NCBI GenBank assembly: GCA_003427395.1 | Contig: BFEA01000409.1 | Location: 1,298,183 to 1,340,967 of the forward strand | Direction of reading: 5' to 3' | DNA: 42,785 nt | From: Chara braunii | Taxonomy: Eukaryota > Streptophyta > Charophyceae > Charales > Characeae | Shown: one piece after another, positions 10,975 to 19,986 of the stretch | Layout of the letters: each line of letters opens with the position of its first letter | Numbering within the stretch: position 1 is the stretch's first letter | Notes under the pieces: model-generated | Seen by the model: the letters and a program-made list of their open reading frames with translations, nothing else | Database searches by the model: none | What the model was told of the DNA's origin: nothing | Position numbers and translations under genes: made by a program

Positions 10975-11366
10975 TAGAACCCTCGTTCCCACTACGCACT
11001 CCCTCGGATTTTCCAGATTTCTTCCCACCTCACCCCCCGTCTCTGGCAGAGATTTTGTCCTGAATGTGATACTGATAACCTGGCCTCCCTTACATCCTAA
11101 TAGGTGCCCACATGTGGAACTCCTCCCTGGAGCCCCCTGGGGAGGACTCCGCTAATCTTCTCTTGCTTGTATGATCAGTTGAGGTAGTCAATGCTGGAAG
11201 TCTGAGTTTCTTGAGCAATCTGTGCTATTGGGCATGGTTTGGAGAGAGTAGACTTTCTAAATAGTATCAGCCCTTAATTGCCTATCTGGCGCCTTTCCTT
11301 TGAGGGTGAAGAGATACAAAAGGCAAATGGCAGTTCCTGACTACACCGCTGGACATTATATAGGCC
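10975..11366. other. Unassigned non-coding stretch
   Basis: A weak partial match to repeat E (TCAATGCTGG near 11190) is the only structure noted. Confidence 0.4.
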
Positions 11367-11525
11367 TGCTCACTCAATCCCCTGGGTTGCAGGGCAATCA
11401 ATGCTGGCAGGCCCACAGTCACTGTTCTCACATTTCTCAAGACATTCTCTTTTCTGTATATGGGACGGTGGACCCTTTTTCCAGCAGGTGACGCTCCCCA
11501 CCAATAGATGGAGCCTCTCCCCAGG
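11367..11525 (+). repeat. Dispersed repeat E, copy 2
   Basis: This is the counterpart of 10406-10580. It ends with TTTCCAGCAGGTGACGCTCC and CACCAATAGATGGAGC, a motif also seen near 8570 and, inverted, near 14205-14240. Confidence 0.7.
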
Positions 11526-12300
11526 TGTTAGTGGTGTCTGCTCTTATCAGCAGCACTAACACTGGTGGGAAAAAAAAAAGAAAAAAAGAGAAAAAAAAGG
11601 AGCAGAGCGCTTTCCGATGCCCAGTAGCACCATTGGACGCTCTTTGTCCGTTTTCTTCTTCTCCTCCTCCTCTTCCTCGTCATCAACAACAACAATGGCA
11701 AGACCAAATGCAAAGTTTGTGAAGGATTGCGATTCCCAGGTGGAAAGAGAGACAGAGATCATTATCTTTATCATCGTTGCTCATCATCATGATGGACGTC
11801 CCCGTCCTCGTTGTCTCTGTCCCTTTGTTCAGCATCATCCTCATTGTTAGCAACACCTCCTCTCACCACCACCACCACCACCACCACCACCACCACCACC
11901 ACCACCACCAATTGTCGTTATCAATGACCAAACCCAGGGTTTGTGGACAGCCATGATTAAACAACCAGTTCAGCCGAGCCAAAACAAAGCTCTTTCGAGT
12001 GCACATGGAACAACCTGGCCGCTTCAGCCCACTGGTCCCAAGAGGCGTACCGGGGGGGTGTACAGAATTGCAAGTACCCCGAATTCGGGCGGTGAAAAAT
12101 TCAAAAAGAAAGTCAGGGATGTTCGTCAGGTTACTCTGCATCAGGGAAAGGAAAAAAAAAAAGAAAAAAGAAAAAGTGCATCCCATAAAGTTCATGCCCA
12201 ACTGACTGCATATTTCACTCAAGCCGCTATTGACCCAGTAGGAGTGACATTTCAGGCCGGGGGGTTGTTTTCTTCTCTTTTTTGAAGTTTTTTCCTGTTC
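11526..12300. other. Low-complexity stretch with purine runs and a (CAC)n microsatellite
   Basis: An A-rich purine run lies at about 11569-11602, a CTT/CTC-rich run at 11656-11684, a (CAC)n microsatellite at 11864-11910 and another A-rich run at 12150-12174. Open frames across it are homopolymeric (for example a poly-Trp frame on the minus strand) and are not genes. Confidence 0.8.
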
Positions 12301-12431
12301 GCACGATTAGGCTCAGGTGAACTGGGCCTGGCAGCCTTGCACTGGACGCCAAGCTTTTCCGAACTGCCAGCAATGGACTTCTTTTCTTTTTTGGGTGGTG
12401 GTCCCAGCCACTGTGGTTAGGTAGCCCCGAG

Positions 12432-12668
12432 CCTCTGAAATTTTCATAGGCGATGAAAGATTTCTCCACAAGGCTGGGGCCGCGTACTGGCGGTTTAAAG
12501 AACTAGTACACCACACATTGGCACTCGGGTGTCAGCACGAAACCCGCATCACTTCAGAGGCTGCCGATTTTTTTTTTCAAAGGCGCCCCACGCCAGGCAG
12601 CCCCTCTGAGTTTTGCTTGTGGCGACAAAAGCTTTCTGCAAGGCTGGGGCCGTGTACTTGGGGTTTAA
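12432..12668 (+). repeat. Direct duplication, about 67-bp units
   Basis: 12432-12498 and 12603-12668 share CCTCTGA, a TTTT..G block, GGCGA, AAGGCTGGGGCCG, GTACT and GGTTTAA. About 100 bp of unrelated sequence with a T run separates them. Confidence 0.75.
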
Positions 12669-13284
12669 GGGAAAGGGGATGGGAAACTGGGAGCATCACA
12701 TCCATCATTCACAAGTCTTTTTCTTCCTTTTTTCCCTTCTGTTTGGCCGTGTTTGTAAATCTGGTGGTGTTATTGACGTGCTCTGTTGGGGACTCCTCGA
12801 ACAACCCCAATCCCTCCGCATCCCTCCCTCCCCTCTCCCCTCCCAGAGCTGCAAGACCCCAACCCCTCAAATATCCTTTTTTTTTTCCTTTTTTTTTTTT
12901 TTTTTTTTTGAGTCCATGGCGTTGTAGAGGCCAGTCACTGAGTGCACAGTGATCACCTGGAGCAGTAGGCCATGGGTGTCCTGGAATATGAGACCACCTC
13001 CCATCCCATCCTCAGTCAATACTCCTAGCACACCCCCTATCCCACTATCCTACCTCAGTGTGACCAGGACTCAGGACCATTACCCTACCAATGGGCAGGT
13101 AACTTGGACCGAACAGCAGATAGGCAGCAGGGCTGATAGGTTGCCCAGCCCTGGTGGAAGCGGAATCGGATGAGCCTTGTCGAGCGGGAACTTCGGACGC
13201 CAGGCACAGACAATCTACAACAGGCCCTAAGAGACTCCGGGCCCTAGGTTCAGACAGGGTAGCACCCATTGAAGCAGTCTATAC
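12669..13284. other. Non-coding stretch with T-rich tracts
   Basis: A long T run at about 12878-12910 is flanked by pyrimidine-rich DNA. Frames in this interval are compositional. No gene is recognised. Confidence 0.45.
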
Positions 13285-13462
13285 CTGAAGGCTATGTATA
13301 CTCCGTGTATCTATGTGTCAAGATGTACAGACAGCACCATGTGTGGAAACTTGTGTATGTAGCCCATAAGCCATGTATAATTCGCAAGCTATGTAAATGC
13401 CCGAAGGCTGTGTGCTCTGTGAGTCAATGTATAGAGATGTATAGGCAGCATCATGTGTGTAT
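13285..13462 (+). repeat. Imperfect tandem duplication, about 115-bp period
   Basis: 13285-13345 and 13401-13462 share GAAGGCT, a TGTGTCAA/GAGTCAATGTA block, GATGTA, AGGCAGCA/AGACAGCA and CCATGTGTG/TCATGTGTG. Confidence 0.7.
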
Positions 13463-13512
13463 ATAGAAGAGAGAACGGGGTAAGCTGGACAAGGACCCCC
13501 TCAACGTCTGAA

Positions 13513-13575
13513 CCAAGCTCGAACCCGTGACCTTCTAACATGTAATCGAATGACTCTACCATGTGAGCGGCTAAC
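13513..13575 (-). repeat. tRNA-like sequence (SINE head or tRNA relic)
   Basis: On the minus strand an A-box-like TAGCCGCTCACATGGTAGAG is followed about 30 nt later by a B-box-like GGGTTCGAGC. A/B-box order and spacing match a tRNA or a tRNA-derived SINE promoter. The anticodon stem pairs poorly, so I do not call a functional tRNA. Confidence 0.5.
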
Positions 13576-13799
13576 GGAAATGGCACGAACGTGTGATATG
13601 TCAGACTGGGGAGATCAACAGAACACCGAAGACCAACAACCCCAAGCAACCCATGTGAAACCCAGAACCAACATACAACACCATGAACAACCCTTGGTGC
13701 GCAGGCAGTGTCTGTAATAGTACCATGCGTCAGCCCAAGGGGAGTGTATGTCCAGCCATCAATCTAACGCTCTGCCGGTTTCTATGCGCAAGGTTGCAA

Positions 13800-13877
13800 T
13801 TGAGTTTTGAAACCGCAACGTCATACCAGAATGCGCATTTCGAACCGGTGCTCTAACAACTGAGCCACATCAACTGG
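13800..13877 (-). repeat. Second tRNA-like sequence (SINE head or tRNA relic)
   Basis: The minus strand reads GTGGCTCAGTTGTTAGAGCA, a near-canonical D-arm/A box. GGTTCGAA follows closely, and a further GGTTTCAAAAC sits at B-box distance. A T run lies directly beyond its 5' side. It is about 300 bp from the first tRNA-like copy and in the same orientation, which suggests one SINE family or a duplicated relic. Confidence 0.5.
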
Positions 13878-13918
13878 ACACTGCTACTCTGTTTTTTTTT
13901 TTTTTTTTTTTTTTTTTN

Positions 13919-14013
13919 GCCCGAAAACGACAGAAAATGATCGAGTTGGCCCATGGCCAGTAGGTCTGTAGTTACGAGGCCAGAACGGGAATGCGGGTCC
14001 GCGGCCCCAGTAC
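13919..14013 (+). other. Misplaced copy of retrotransposon sequence (assembly chimera)
   Basis: These 95 bases appear identical, base for base by eye, to 23989-24083 inside the Ty3/Gypsy pol gene, including its internal stop. The stretch follows a T run ending in a single N (13918) and runs directly into a transposase adapter junction. Such a fragment is best explained as an untrimmed mate-pair read used to fill a gap, not as genomic DNA at this place. Confidence 0.9.
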
Positions 14014-14051
14014 CTGTCTCTTATACACATCTAGATGTGTATAAGAGACAG
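14014..14051. other. Tn5 mosaic-end (Nextera mate-pair) adapter junction, contaminant
   Basis: CTGTCTCTTATACACATCT is followed directly by its reverse complement AGATGTGTATAAGAGACAG. This 38-bp palindrome is the circularisation junction of Nextera mate-pair libraries (known reagent sequence). It yields the peptide SYTHLDVYKRQ on both strands, a recurrent artefact in predicted proteins. It is not biological sequence. Confidence 0.98.
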
Positions 14052-14204
14052 CTACATGAGCGCCCAAATGCATCCGTCGTCCAACTAAAAGTGTTTCTAC
14101 TCTGTTTTTTTTTTTTTTTTTTTTTTTTTTCAAAGGCCCCTGTGCAAGGCCTCTATCCTGGTGGTGGTAAGAGAACCACCGGGATTGAGGCTTTGCCTGG
14201 CGGG

Positions 14205-14372
14205 CCGCTCCATCTATTGGTGGGGAGCAGCAGCTGCAGGATAGGTATGGAAGAGTAGATTGGATATGGGACACTGGACCCGGTTTCCAGTATAATGGCG
14301 TCACTTTCAAGATGTACTGTTTTGCAAAGATGTATTTAAGGGACGCTGGACCCGGTTTCCAGCAGGACACTG
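14205..14372. repeat. Cluster of dispersed E-type motifs
   Basis: CTCCATCTATTGGTGGGGAG (14210-14229) is the inverse of the E-repeat end. GGACCCGGTTTCCAG then occurs twice in plus orientation (about 14278 and 14349). Truncated or rearranged pieces of repeat E are thus packed next to each other. Confidence 0.65.
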
Positions 14373-14539
14373 CTACTCTGGGGATTCTGCAAATCCAAAA
14401 CCGCTGCACCGCCAATTTCCTGAGAAACGTGCCCAACTGGTCAGCGACCACCTCTGCTGGTAGCGTCACAATGGTCAGCAGCAGCTGTCAGTTGTCCACA
14501 CCAGGATAACTGTGGACATACTTTCTTCCTCTCTTCTTG

Positions 14540-14615
14540 CACGTGGCGTGGAGTATTATTCTCCTATTCCACGTGGCATGGAGAATTCCTCTCCTATTGC
14601 ACGTGGCGTGGAGAA
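14540..14615 (+). repeat. 30-bp tandem repeat, three units
   Basis: Three units begin with CACGTGGCGTGGAG or CACGTGGCATGGAG and are separated by TATTCTCCTATT-type linkers. CACGTG is also a G-box core, but nothing else supports a promoter here. Confidence 0.8.
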
Positions 14616-14740
14616 TCCTTGGGGTTGAAGGCATGCACTTAGTTTTTTCGAACCAAAGCAAACAAACCAAAACAAGGGATTTGTTTCTTTTTGTGATCAG
14701 CAATACCACTCACTTGCTTCCTTTCCCTTTTTTTTCCTTC

Positions 14741-14772
<32 letters not shown>

Positions 14773-14909
14773 CGGGCCCAGTGCCCAAGGCTGATATTGA
14801 TATTTGAGAAAATTGGACCGACGACGGAGCGCCGCCTTTGTGCTAACACTGCGGCGGGATCATAGTGACGGGAAGCGCCATCCTCAGTCACGCATGGCAG
14901 CGAGGACGT
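14616..14909. other. Spacer with long T run
   Basis: A T-rich run spans about 14729-14768. It may be the reversed poly(A) tail of a retroposed sequence. No gene is seen. Confidence 0.5.
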
Positions 14910-15646
14910 TGTCGGTGCGAATACCCTTACAAGGGTATCCGCCCTGGGTTTTTGCAAACAACAAGAAATAGGTTGATTTAAAGTTTAGGTATACCGCATG
15001 AGGCACGGCTGCGTTTGTGGTCTACGTCGACCGGATGGTTGACTAGAGTAGAGAGTGTGTGGGCGCGCAGACTTAAGGCGCTCGTGATTTCTTTTGCTTT
15101 TGATGATCGTGGAAACCAGCGTTGATCGCCGGCCAGATTTTTAGTTCCGATTAAACTAGGATTAAAAGGATTATGTTTCGTTGACTGATTGCGATTGCCT
15201 GTGGCTTGTGCATACGTGCAGAGGACGACGCTGACAACAAGGTAATTCCGAGGACGTTTTGGTAGAGCTACGCATCGCGCCGAGCCTGCTTATTTAGGGG
15301 TTTGTAAAAACTAGACCCAGACTTGGGCTAAGCCCTATTGGTTACAAGCATCGGACTTTCATCAGGAAAATTCAGGGATCAAGGTTGAGTGGCGACGACG
15401 CGGGGATATCAGAAAAGCGTGGAGGGTCCGGCGGGGCTATCCCCCTTGATTTTGTAGTCGGTGGCATTAGAGCTGTGCAAGTGTTTTCATTTTCCTCGTT
15501 AGTCATATTTTGACGATTAAAAGTTCTGAATATTTTTATTATTTTATTATTGTGTTATTATTATTTTCATGTGTCGGCGTTCCTTGACTTAGACGCGGCG
15601 CCGAATTTTGGGGCCGCCATGGCAGTCGAGGACCTTGAGAGCACGC
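14910..15646 (+). mobile_element. Interspersed repeat X, copy 2 (X2), interrupted by retrotransposon
   Basis: It begins TGTCGGTGCGAATACCC with the terminal palindrome (14914-14943) and follows X1 collinearly through the GGGTCCGGCGGGGCTATCC block (15424) to a GTCGAGGACCTTGAGAG block (15626). Homology stops exactly where the 5' LTR of the Ty3/Gypsy element starts, so the retrotransposon inserted into X2. X2 is a member of the X1 subfamily; copies X3 and X4 differ after the first kilobase. Confidence 0.75.
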
Positions 15647-16409
15647 TGTGACGAACCGATTTCTGCACCACGTGATTTTCTGCGCGGTGGCAACGAGGGG
15701 TTCTAAGCTCGGAAGGATGGGTCAATTACGGGAGATTGGGATGGAAGGGAAATTGCATCAGTGTCCTCGCTTCTTCGTTCTTTTTCGTCGACTTTTCAAA
15801 TGATTGGGTTCAGGCCCGGGTGGGCCCCAGGACGATCGATTGGTTGATTGGCTGTGTGAGTGGCGCGCCGCCGTGCACACGATTAATAAATGTTGACGTC
15901 GCTTCTTTTGTTACGCTTTTGGACCTTTAGGTGCGGACATTGTGCGGGAATTTTGCTTCGCTCCCTTTGAAATTCCTTTCTGAATTCTTTTTGAACCTTG
16001 TCGAGCCACTATGGCTTGCGGAATTTCAGGATTTGTGTTTTTCGTTTTTTTTGCAATTATGATTTTTTTGCCGCGCAGCGCTTTTTGCTTACGCGCTTCT
16101 TTTTGTGGCTGCAACGGAACTCTGATTAGTCGGCGCCCTTAATCGTGTGTGTAACTTTAATTTTGGGCGGGCGCCATTGTAACTGTATCTTTCTTCTTGT
16201 GCTTCTTCTTTCCCGCTCTCGCTTCCTCTTGCTGTGTCTAGCCAGGCCGCGTACTGCATGCTCGGATCGATGCGTGGAGAGAGGCTACGTCCCCCACGCC
16301 GCGGCCCGGCCATGCAAAACGCAGGCGCTCCCTCTCCTAATTTTCTTTCTAAGTCCATGCAATTCCGGGTTCTTCGCACATGCATGCACGCTATAAATTC
16401 CGGCTGCGC
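15647..16409 (+). repeat. 5' LTR, portion shared with the 3' LTR
   Basis: 15647-16409 aligns with 26674-27469, with substitutions and some indels (the 3' copy has an extra ATTAGATAGGAATTTAGGAA-type insertion near 27085). The TG start and CTATAAATTC (16391) fit an LTR with a TATA-like element. The true 3' end of this LTR is uncertain because the 3' copy is cut. If the primer site at 18314 is correct the LTR would be about 2.66 kb. Confidence 0.85.
16391..16399 (+). promoter_or_regulatory. Possible LTR TATA element
   Basis: CTATAAATT in the 5' LTR, matched by the weaker AATAAATTT in the 3' LTR (27452). Position in the LTR and sequence are compatible with a U3 core promoter. No transcription start can be inferred. 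Confidence 0.3.
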
Positions 16410-16646
16410 GATTAGATAGCTCTCTTAACCAGTTGTTGGAAGCTCGGGGTAGCGCGATCAGTGAGGGTTGGCTCACGAGCGAAGCAAGTGGTGAGTTGAA
16501 GTGGGAGTCGGGCGACCCGACGAGCTGGTGCCAAACACGCGGAGTTGACGCGGGCCACGACGGACTGTGGGTGCGGGCGAACCTGACGGGTGCGGGAGGA
16601 CTAAGCGGGGTGACGACTTCGTGGGTTGGTGCGTGACGACGGACTG

Positions 16647-16756
16647 NNNNNNNNNNNNNNNNNNNNNNNNNNNNNNNNNNNNNNNNNNNNNNNNNNNNNN
16701 NNNNNNNNNNNNNNNNNNNNNNNNNNNNNNNNNNNNNNNNNNNNNNNNNNNNNNNN

Positions 16757-16807
<51 letters not shown>
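16647..16807. repeat. Assembly gap (110 N) followed by (GA)n
   Basis: N occupies 16647-16756, directly followed by a GA run to 16807. The gap is probably more of the same microsatellite, inside the LTR or leader region. Confidence 0.9.
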
Positions 16808-16809
<2 letters not shown>

Positions 16810-18313
16810 GAGGTCGATGGACGTGGAGTTGCAGTTTTCTTTGTTTTTTCCCCCTCTTTGCTTTTGTATATAAATTTTGATCTCGGCTCAGGGCGATTTG
16901 CCCGTTTTCTTTTGTTCTTCGAAATCTTGACTTGGTTTCGACCCACACCCGTTTTTGCGATTTCGATCTCGGTTATTGTGTGTTATGTTGAATGAATGGA
17001 TGAATGGATGTTATGTCTGTTTGCTTTGCCTTGTGCCTGATCCTTGCCTTTGCTTGTCGTTTTGATACACTCATGAGCATAGTAGGAAAGTTCGCGTAAT
17101 CTTCACTATTGTTGTTTGTGCTTTTTGATCTATTGTTGTTGCTGCGAATGTGTAGTAGCACCTTGCATACTCAGGAATGATTGCGTGCGGATCATGGAGT
17201 GATTAGATGATTGGGTAATTGTTTGTCCAGAAACAAGCGAATGCCTCGCGGGGATGTGTCACGGTGTAAGCGCGATCTGATCTGCGCAGCCTACACGTGT
17301 CCACGCGCGACGATTGGCAACCACCCACGTATGAAATGACTAACGATTGCGAGGATATTAACTGATTGGATGTGTCGATGGCCATTCTGCGTCTGCAACG
17401 AAGTGATCATCCTGTGTGAACATGTGTAAGTGCGATCCAGTTCGTGCAGTCTACGCGTACTCACACGTGGTGACCGTAATCGGCGAATATCGGGACAGAC
17501 ACAGAATTTCTGAACGCCGAGCTCGAAAATTCCCCTTCGAGGTAACCACGCACTAAGGAATTCCGCGACTTCACAATGACAAGATGACGAACTTGAGGGA
17601 CTCAGACTCGTCGTGGGATCCAGAATATTTTAACCCTTGGGTGAACGAGTGTCTCAGACGAAGACGCCCGGAATTCCCCTGCCTAACCGAGAATCGATTG
17701 TGCCCTAGGGAGTTTCACTGCGCTACAACCAGCAACCCGAGGTGTCCTGATTTTGCCACTTCGGACAACTCGCACTACTTCATATCCCCCGACTTCGTTG
17801 TTATCGCTACTAATTTCCCTCCTTTTCGTCTTCTCCTCCCTTACCACCAGCTTACGGTGGTACCGTGGAATTCCATCGCGGAGTATTGGCCCCGCACGCC
17901 TTGCGGAAATTGTCGACGTCGAGGCAATCGACGAGCCCCGGAAACCAGAGGGCCTAACCCAAACACGCGACGACAGACGCCAAGTGGCTGCCCCTAAAGG
18001 CCGGACTCATCGGAATCACAGCCATTCCGGGCAGACCTCACTTTGAGCCGCCGCCCCCAAAACAGACGAAGCGGACGACCTTGAAAGCACCGCGTATGCC
18101 ATGTGCCTAATGCTGCACGACATAAACGCCAACAGACCGGAAGGAACCTGCCCTTAGCCTATTGCACTCGTGCCCCTAGAATCTTGCCACAGGAGATCCT
18201 AGTTCTGACCTGGGACTCCATCCCCCACTTTCCCAAAAATCCTTGGCACACCCCTTTTCACACTTCCAGGCCCACATACTACTCCGATCGGGAAGTCGCG
18301 CTGGGCGTGAGGT
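16808..18313 (+). other. Distal 5' LTR or leader of the retrotransposon
   Basis: No convincing gene is present. An imperfect direct duplication (about 17263-17311 and 17424-17472) shares GTGTAAGYGCGATC, GTGCAG/GCGCAG and CTACRCGT. A frame at 17584-17997 (137 codons) has no recognised domain and overlaps another frame, so I treat it as chance. Confidence 0.5.
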
Positions 18314-18330
18314 TGGTATCGGAGCCCGAC
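18314..18330 (+). promoter_or_regulatory. Putative primer-binding site (tRNA-Met type)
   Basis: TGGTATCGGAGCCCGAC resembles the plant retrotransposon primer site TGGTATCAGAGC, complementary to the 3' end of tRNA-Met. It lies 137 bp before the gag start, as expected for a leader. A canonical CA dinucleotide is not seen immediately upstream, which weakens the LTR boundary. Confidence 0.55.
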
Positions 18331-18466
18331 ACGTGGCCGGGTTGTAGGACCAATAGCACGATAACTAAGCGATCTGGCTAACCGAGGGCGACCTTGACCC
18401 CAGAACGCGCATAAACACGACCCCGTCATCACTAGAAGCAGATCGACTAATCGACGGGCCGTCAAC

Positions 18467-19831
18467 ATGAATGCTAATCAGCAGAACCCCCTACAGAACC
18501 CGAATCCCCAACAAAATCCTAATCAACCCGTACCACGTGCACGAGCTCCTATGACACCCCCTGACCTCTATTTGTTTGATCCTGCGCACCATCTTGTTGG
18601 AGCATGGCTAGCCACGGTTAGCGCGCAACAGTATGACGATAACGAGGCTCAGGTGAATATTCCCGCTCGATTAGGAGGAGATGCTCATCATTGGTTTAGT
18701 ACTTATGTATGGGTGGATCTTCCGACCTTCGAACGAGATTTTTTGAGTCGGTTCGATTACATCCATCCGGAACAAGCACTCTTTATGATTAAAGATCGAG
18801 TTCAAAAACCCCTCGAATCCGTTACGGAATATCGAAACCGGTTCTACCGGATGTTCGTAAAAACGGAGCGAGGTGAGCAAGTAGGAAGAGATTTGTTTAT
18901 CGATGGACTTCGCAGCCGAACGATAAGGAAAAAACTGCGAAAACAATTCTCCCTCATCAATCATACGGTGCAACAGATCATGGCGGCTGCAGAAGAAATG
19001 GAACGAAAGTTCGCGGCGAGTTTCCTAGAAGGAGAAGACTATCCTAAGGAAGGAGACTCGTCCGAGCTTGCGAGGGCAAAAGTTGAGCTGGCCGCGTTGC
19101 AAAACAAGTTCGAAAACATGGGGTTTGTGTCAGGTCTTGTTACCTATCTGGAGCAAATACCCTCTAAACGACCGACATCGAGTGTGATTACGGATATGCC
19201 CGCCCCTGCGATGCCAACACCTGTAATGACGACACCCCCGCCACCGATCGAGAACCCCATACGGTCGAATGAATCAACCGCCATTTTGGAGCTGGCCAAA
19301 ACACTAATTAGCCTAATCCAAGAAAGCAAAAAGGAACAGCGAGAGCATAATGCTCGGCTGGAAGCCATGATGAGAAATATGTGGCCCATCGCAGTACGCG
19401 CCGCCCCAATTCAACAAGGACTGGCCCCGACACATGTTCTCGGAGGGGCCGTGGACAATCTGAACGTCTGTTACGCATGCCATCAACCGGGGCATCTAGC
19501 TCGAGATTGCCCCCACCGTCCCCCGCAGCAACGGGTCGGAGCCGCACCAGTAGCTGCGGCACCAATCGCTAACGGGCCAGGATGGGTAGGAGCACTGATG
19601 GAAGAAATGGAAGGTGGAGGAAGTACGTTAGCTACTACGGAGGAGGCTGCTGAGCATATTCCCTTGGATCAGTATGTAACACTAGGATACCCGGGGCTCG
19701 GGATGATCGGTACGATTAGACCCACACCGGAACAACGAGACTTCGTCAAGAAGTGGCGGAGTGGCGACCTTCTCCAGGAGAGATGGAGTCGGGAGGACCC
19801 ACCTTCGTCACCGGCGAAATCGATGTTCTAA
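18467..19831 (+). CDS. gag: Gag polyprotein (454 aa) with CCHC zinc knuckle
   Basis: This is the structural protein that packages the retroelement RNA into cytoplasmic particles. The open frame is intact. The N-terminus is Pro/Asn/Gln-rich. A retrotransposon Gag domain spans about residues 65-185 (ARLGGDAHHWFS, FERDFLSRF, VTEYRNRFYRMF, LFIDGLRS). A Pro-rich linker follows at about 240-265, then a zinc knuckle CYACHQPGHLARDC with C335, C338, H343 and C348. The ATG at 18467 is the first in frame after the primer site and precedes the Gag domain. The protease frame overlaps its end in the -1 frame. It is the only long undamaged ORF of the element. Confidence 0.92.
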   Translation: MNANQQNPLQNPNPQQNPNQPVPRARAPMTPPDLYLFDPAHHLVGAWLATVSAQQYDDNEAQVNIPARLGGDAHHWFSTYVWVDLPTFERDFLSRFDYIHPEQALFMIKDRVQKPLESVTEYRNRFYRMFVKTERGEQVGRDLFIDGLRSRTIRKKLRKQFSLINHTVQQIMAAAEEMERKFAASFLEGEDYPKEGDSSELARAKVELAALQNKFENMGFVSGLVTYLEQIPSKRPTSSVITDMPAPAMPTPVMTTPPPPIENPIRSNESTAILELAKTLISLIQESKKEQREHNARLEAMMRNMWPIAVRAAPIQQGLAPTHVLGGAVDNLNVCYACHQPGHLARDCPHRPPQQRVGAAPVAAAPIANGPGWVGALMEEMEGGGSTLATTEEAAEHIPLDQYVTLGYPGLGMIGTIRPTPEQRDFVKKWRSGDLLQERWSREDPPSSPAKSMF

Positions 19832-19986
19832 ACATCGTCCGAGCACTAGACCATCGGATTCCTCTTCCAATCGGTCACCTGCTTTCGATATCAGAATAGG
19901 CTAACGAACGTATGCTGCAACACTGCAAAGCGAATCGGAAACGATTTGCCCTTGCCTGAACAGCAAACACGAAAACGAAAGGACCA

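Noticed and set aside
11863-12222. Minus-strand frame starting with poly-Trp
   Set aside because: Translation of the (CAC)n microsatellite and A-rich runs.
13953-14469. Open frames on both strands through 14014-14051 (peptide SYTHLDVYKRQ)
   Set aside because: They are translations of the Tn5 adapter junction plus chimeric sequence, not genes.
14540-14615. G-box promoter cluster (three CACGTG)
   Set aside because: The hexamers are part of a 30-bp tandem repeat with no gene downstream.
16473-16995. Frames over the 16.65-kb gap with REREREER or SLSLSLSL runs
   Set aside because: Compositional frames of a GA microsatellite joined to Ns.
17584-17997. A leader protein ORF ahead of gag
   Set aside because: No domain, overlapping alternative frame, and probably inside the LTR; composition gives no support.
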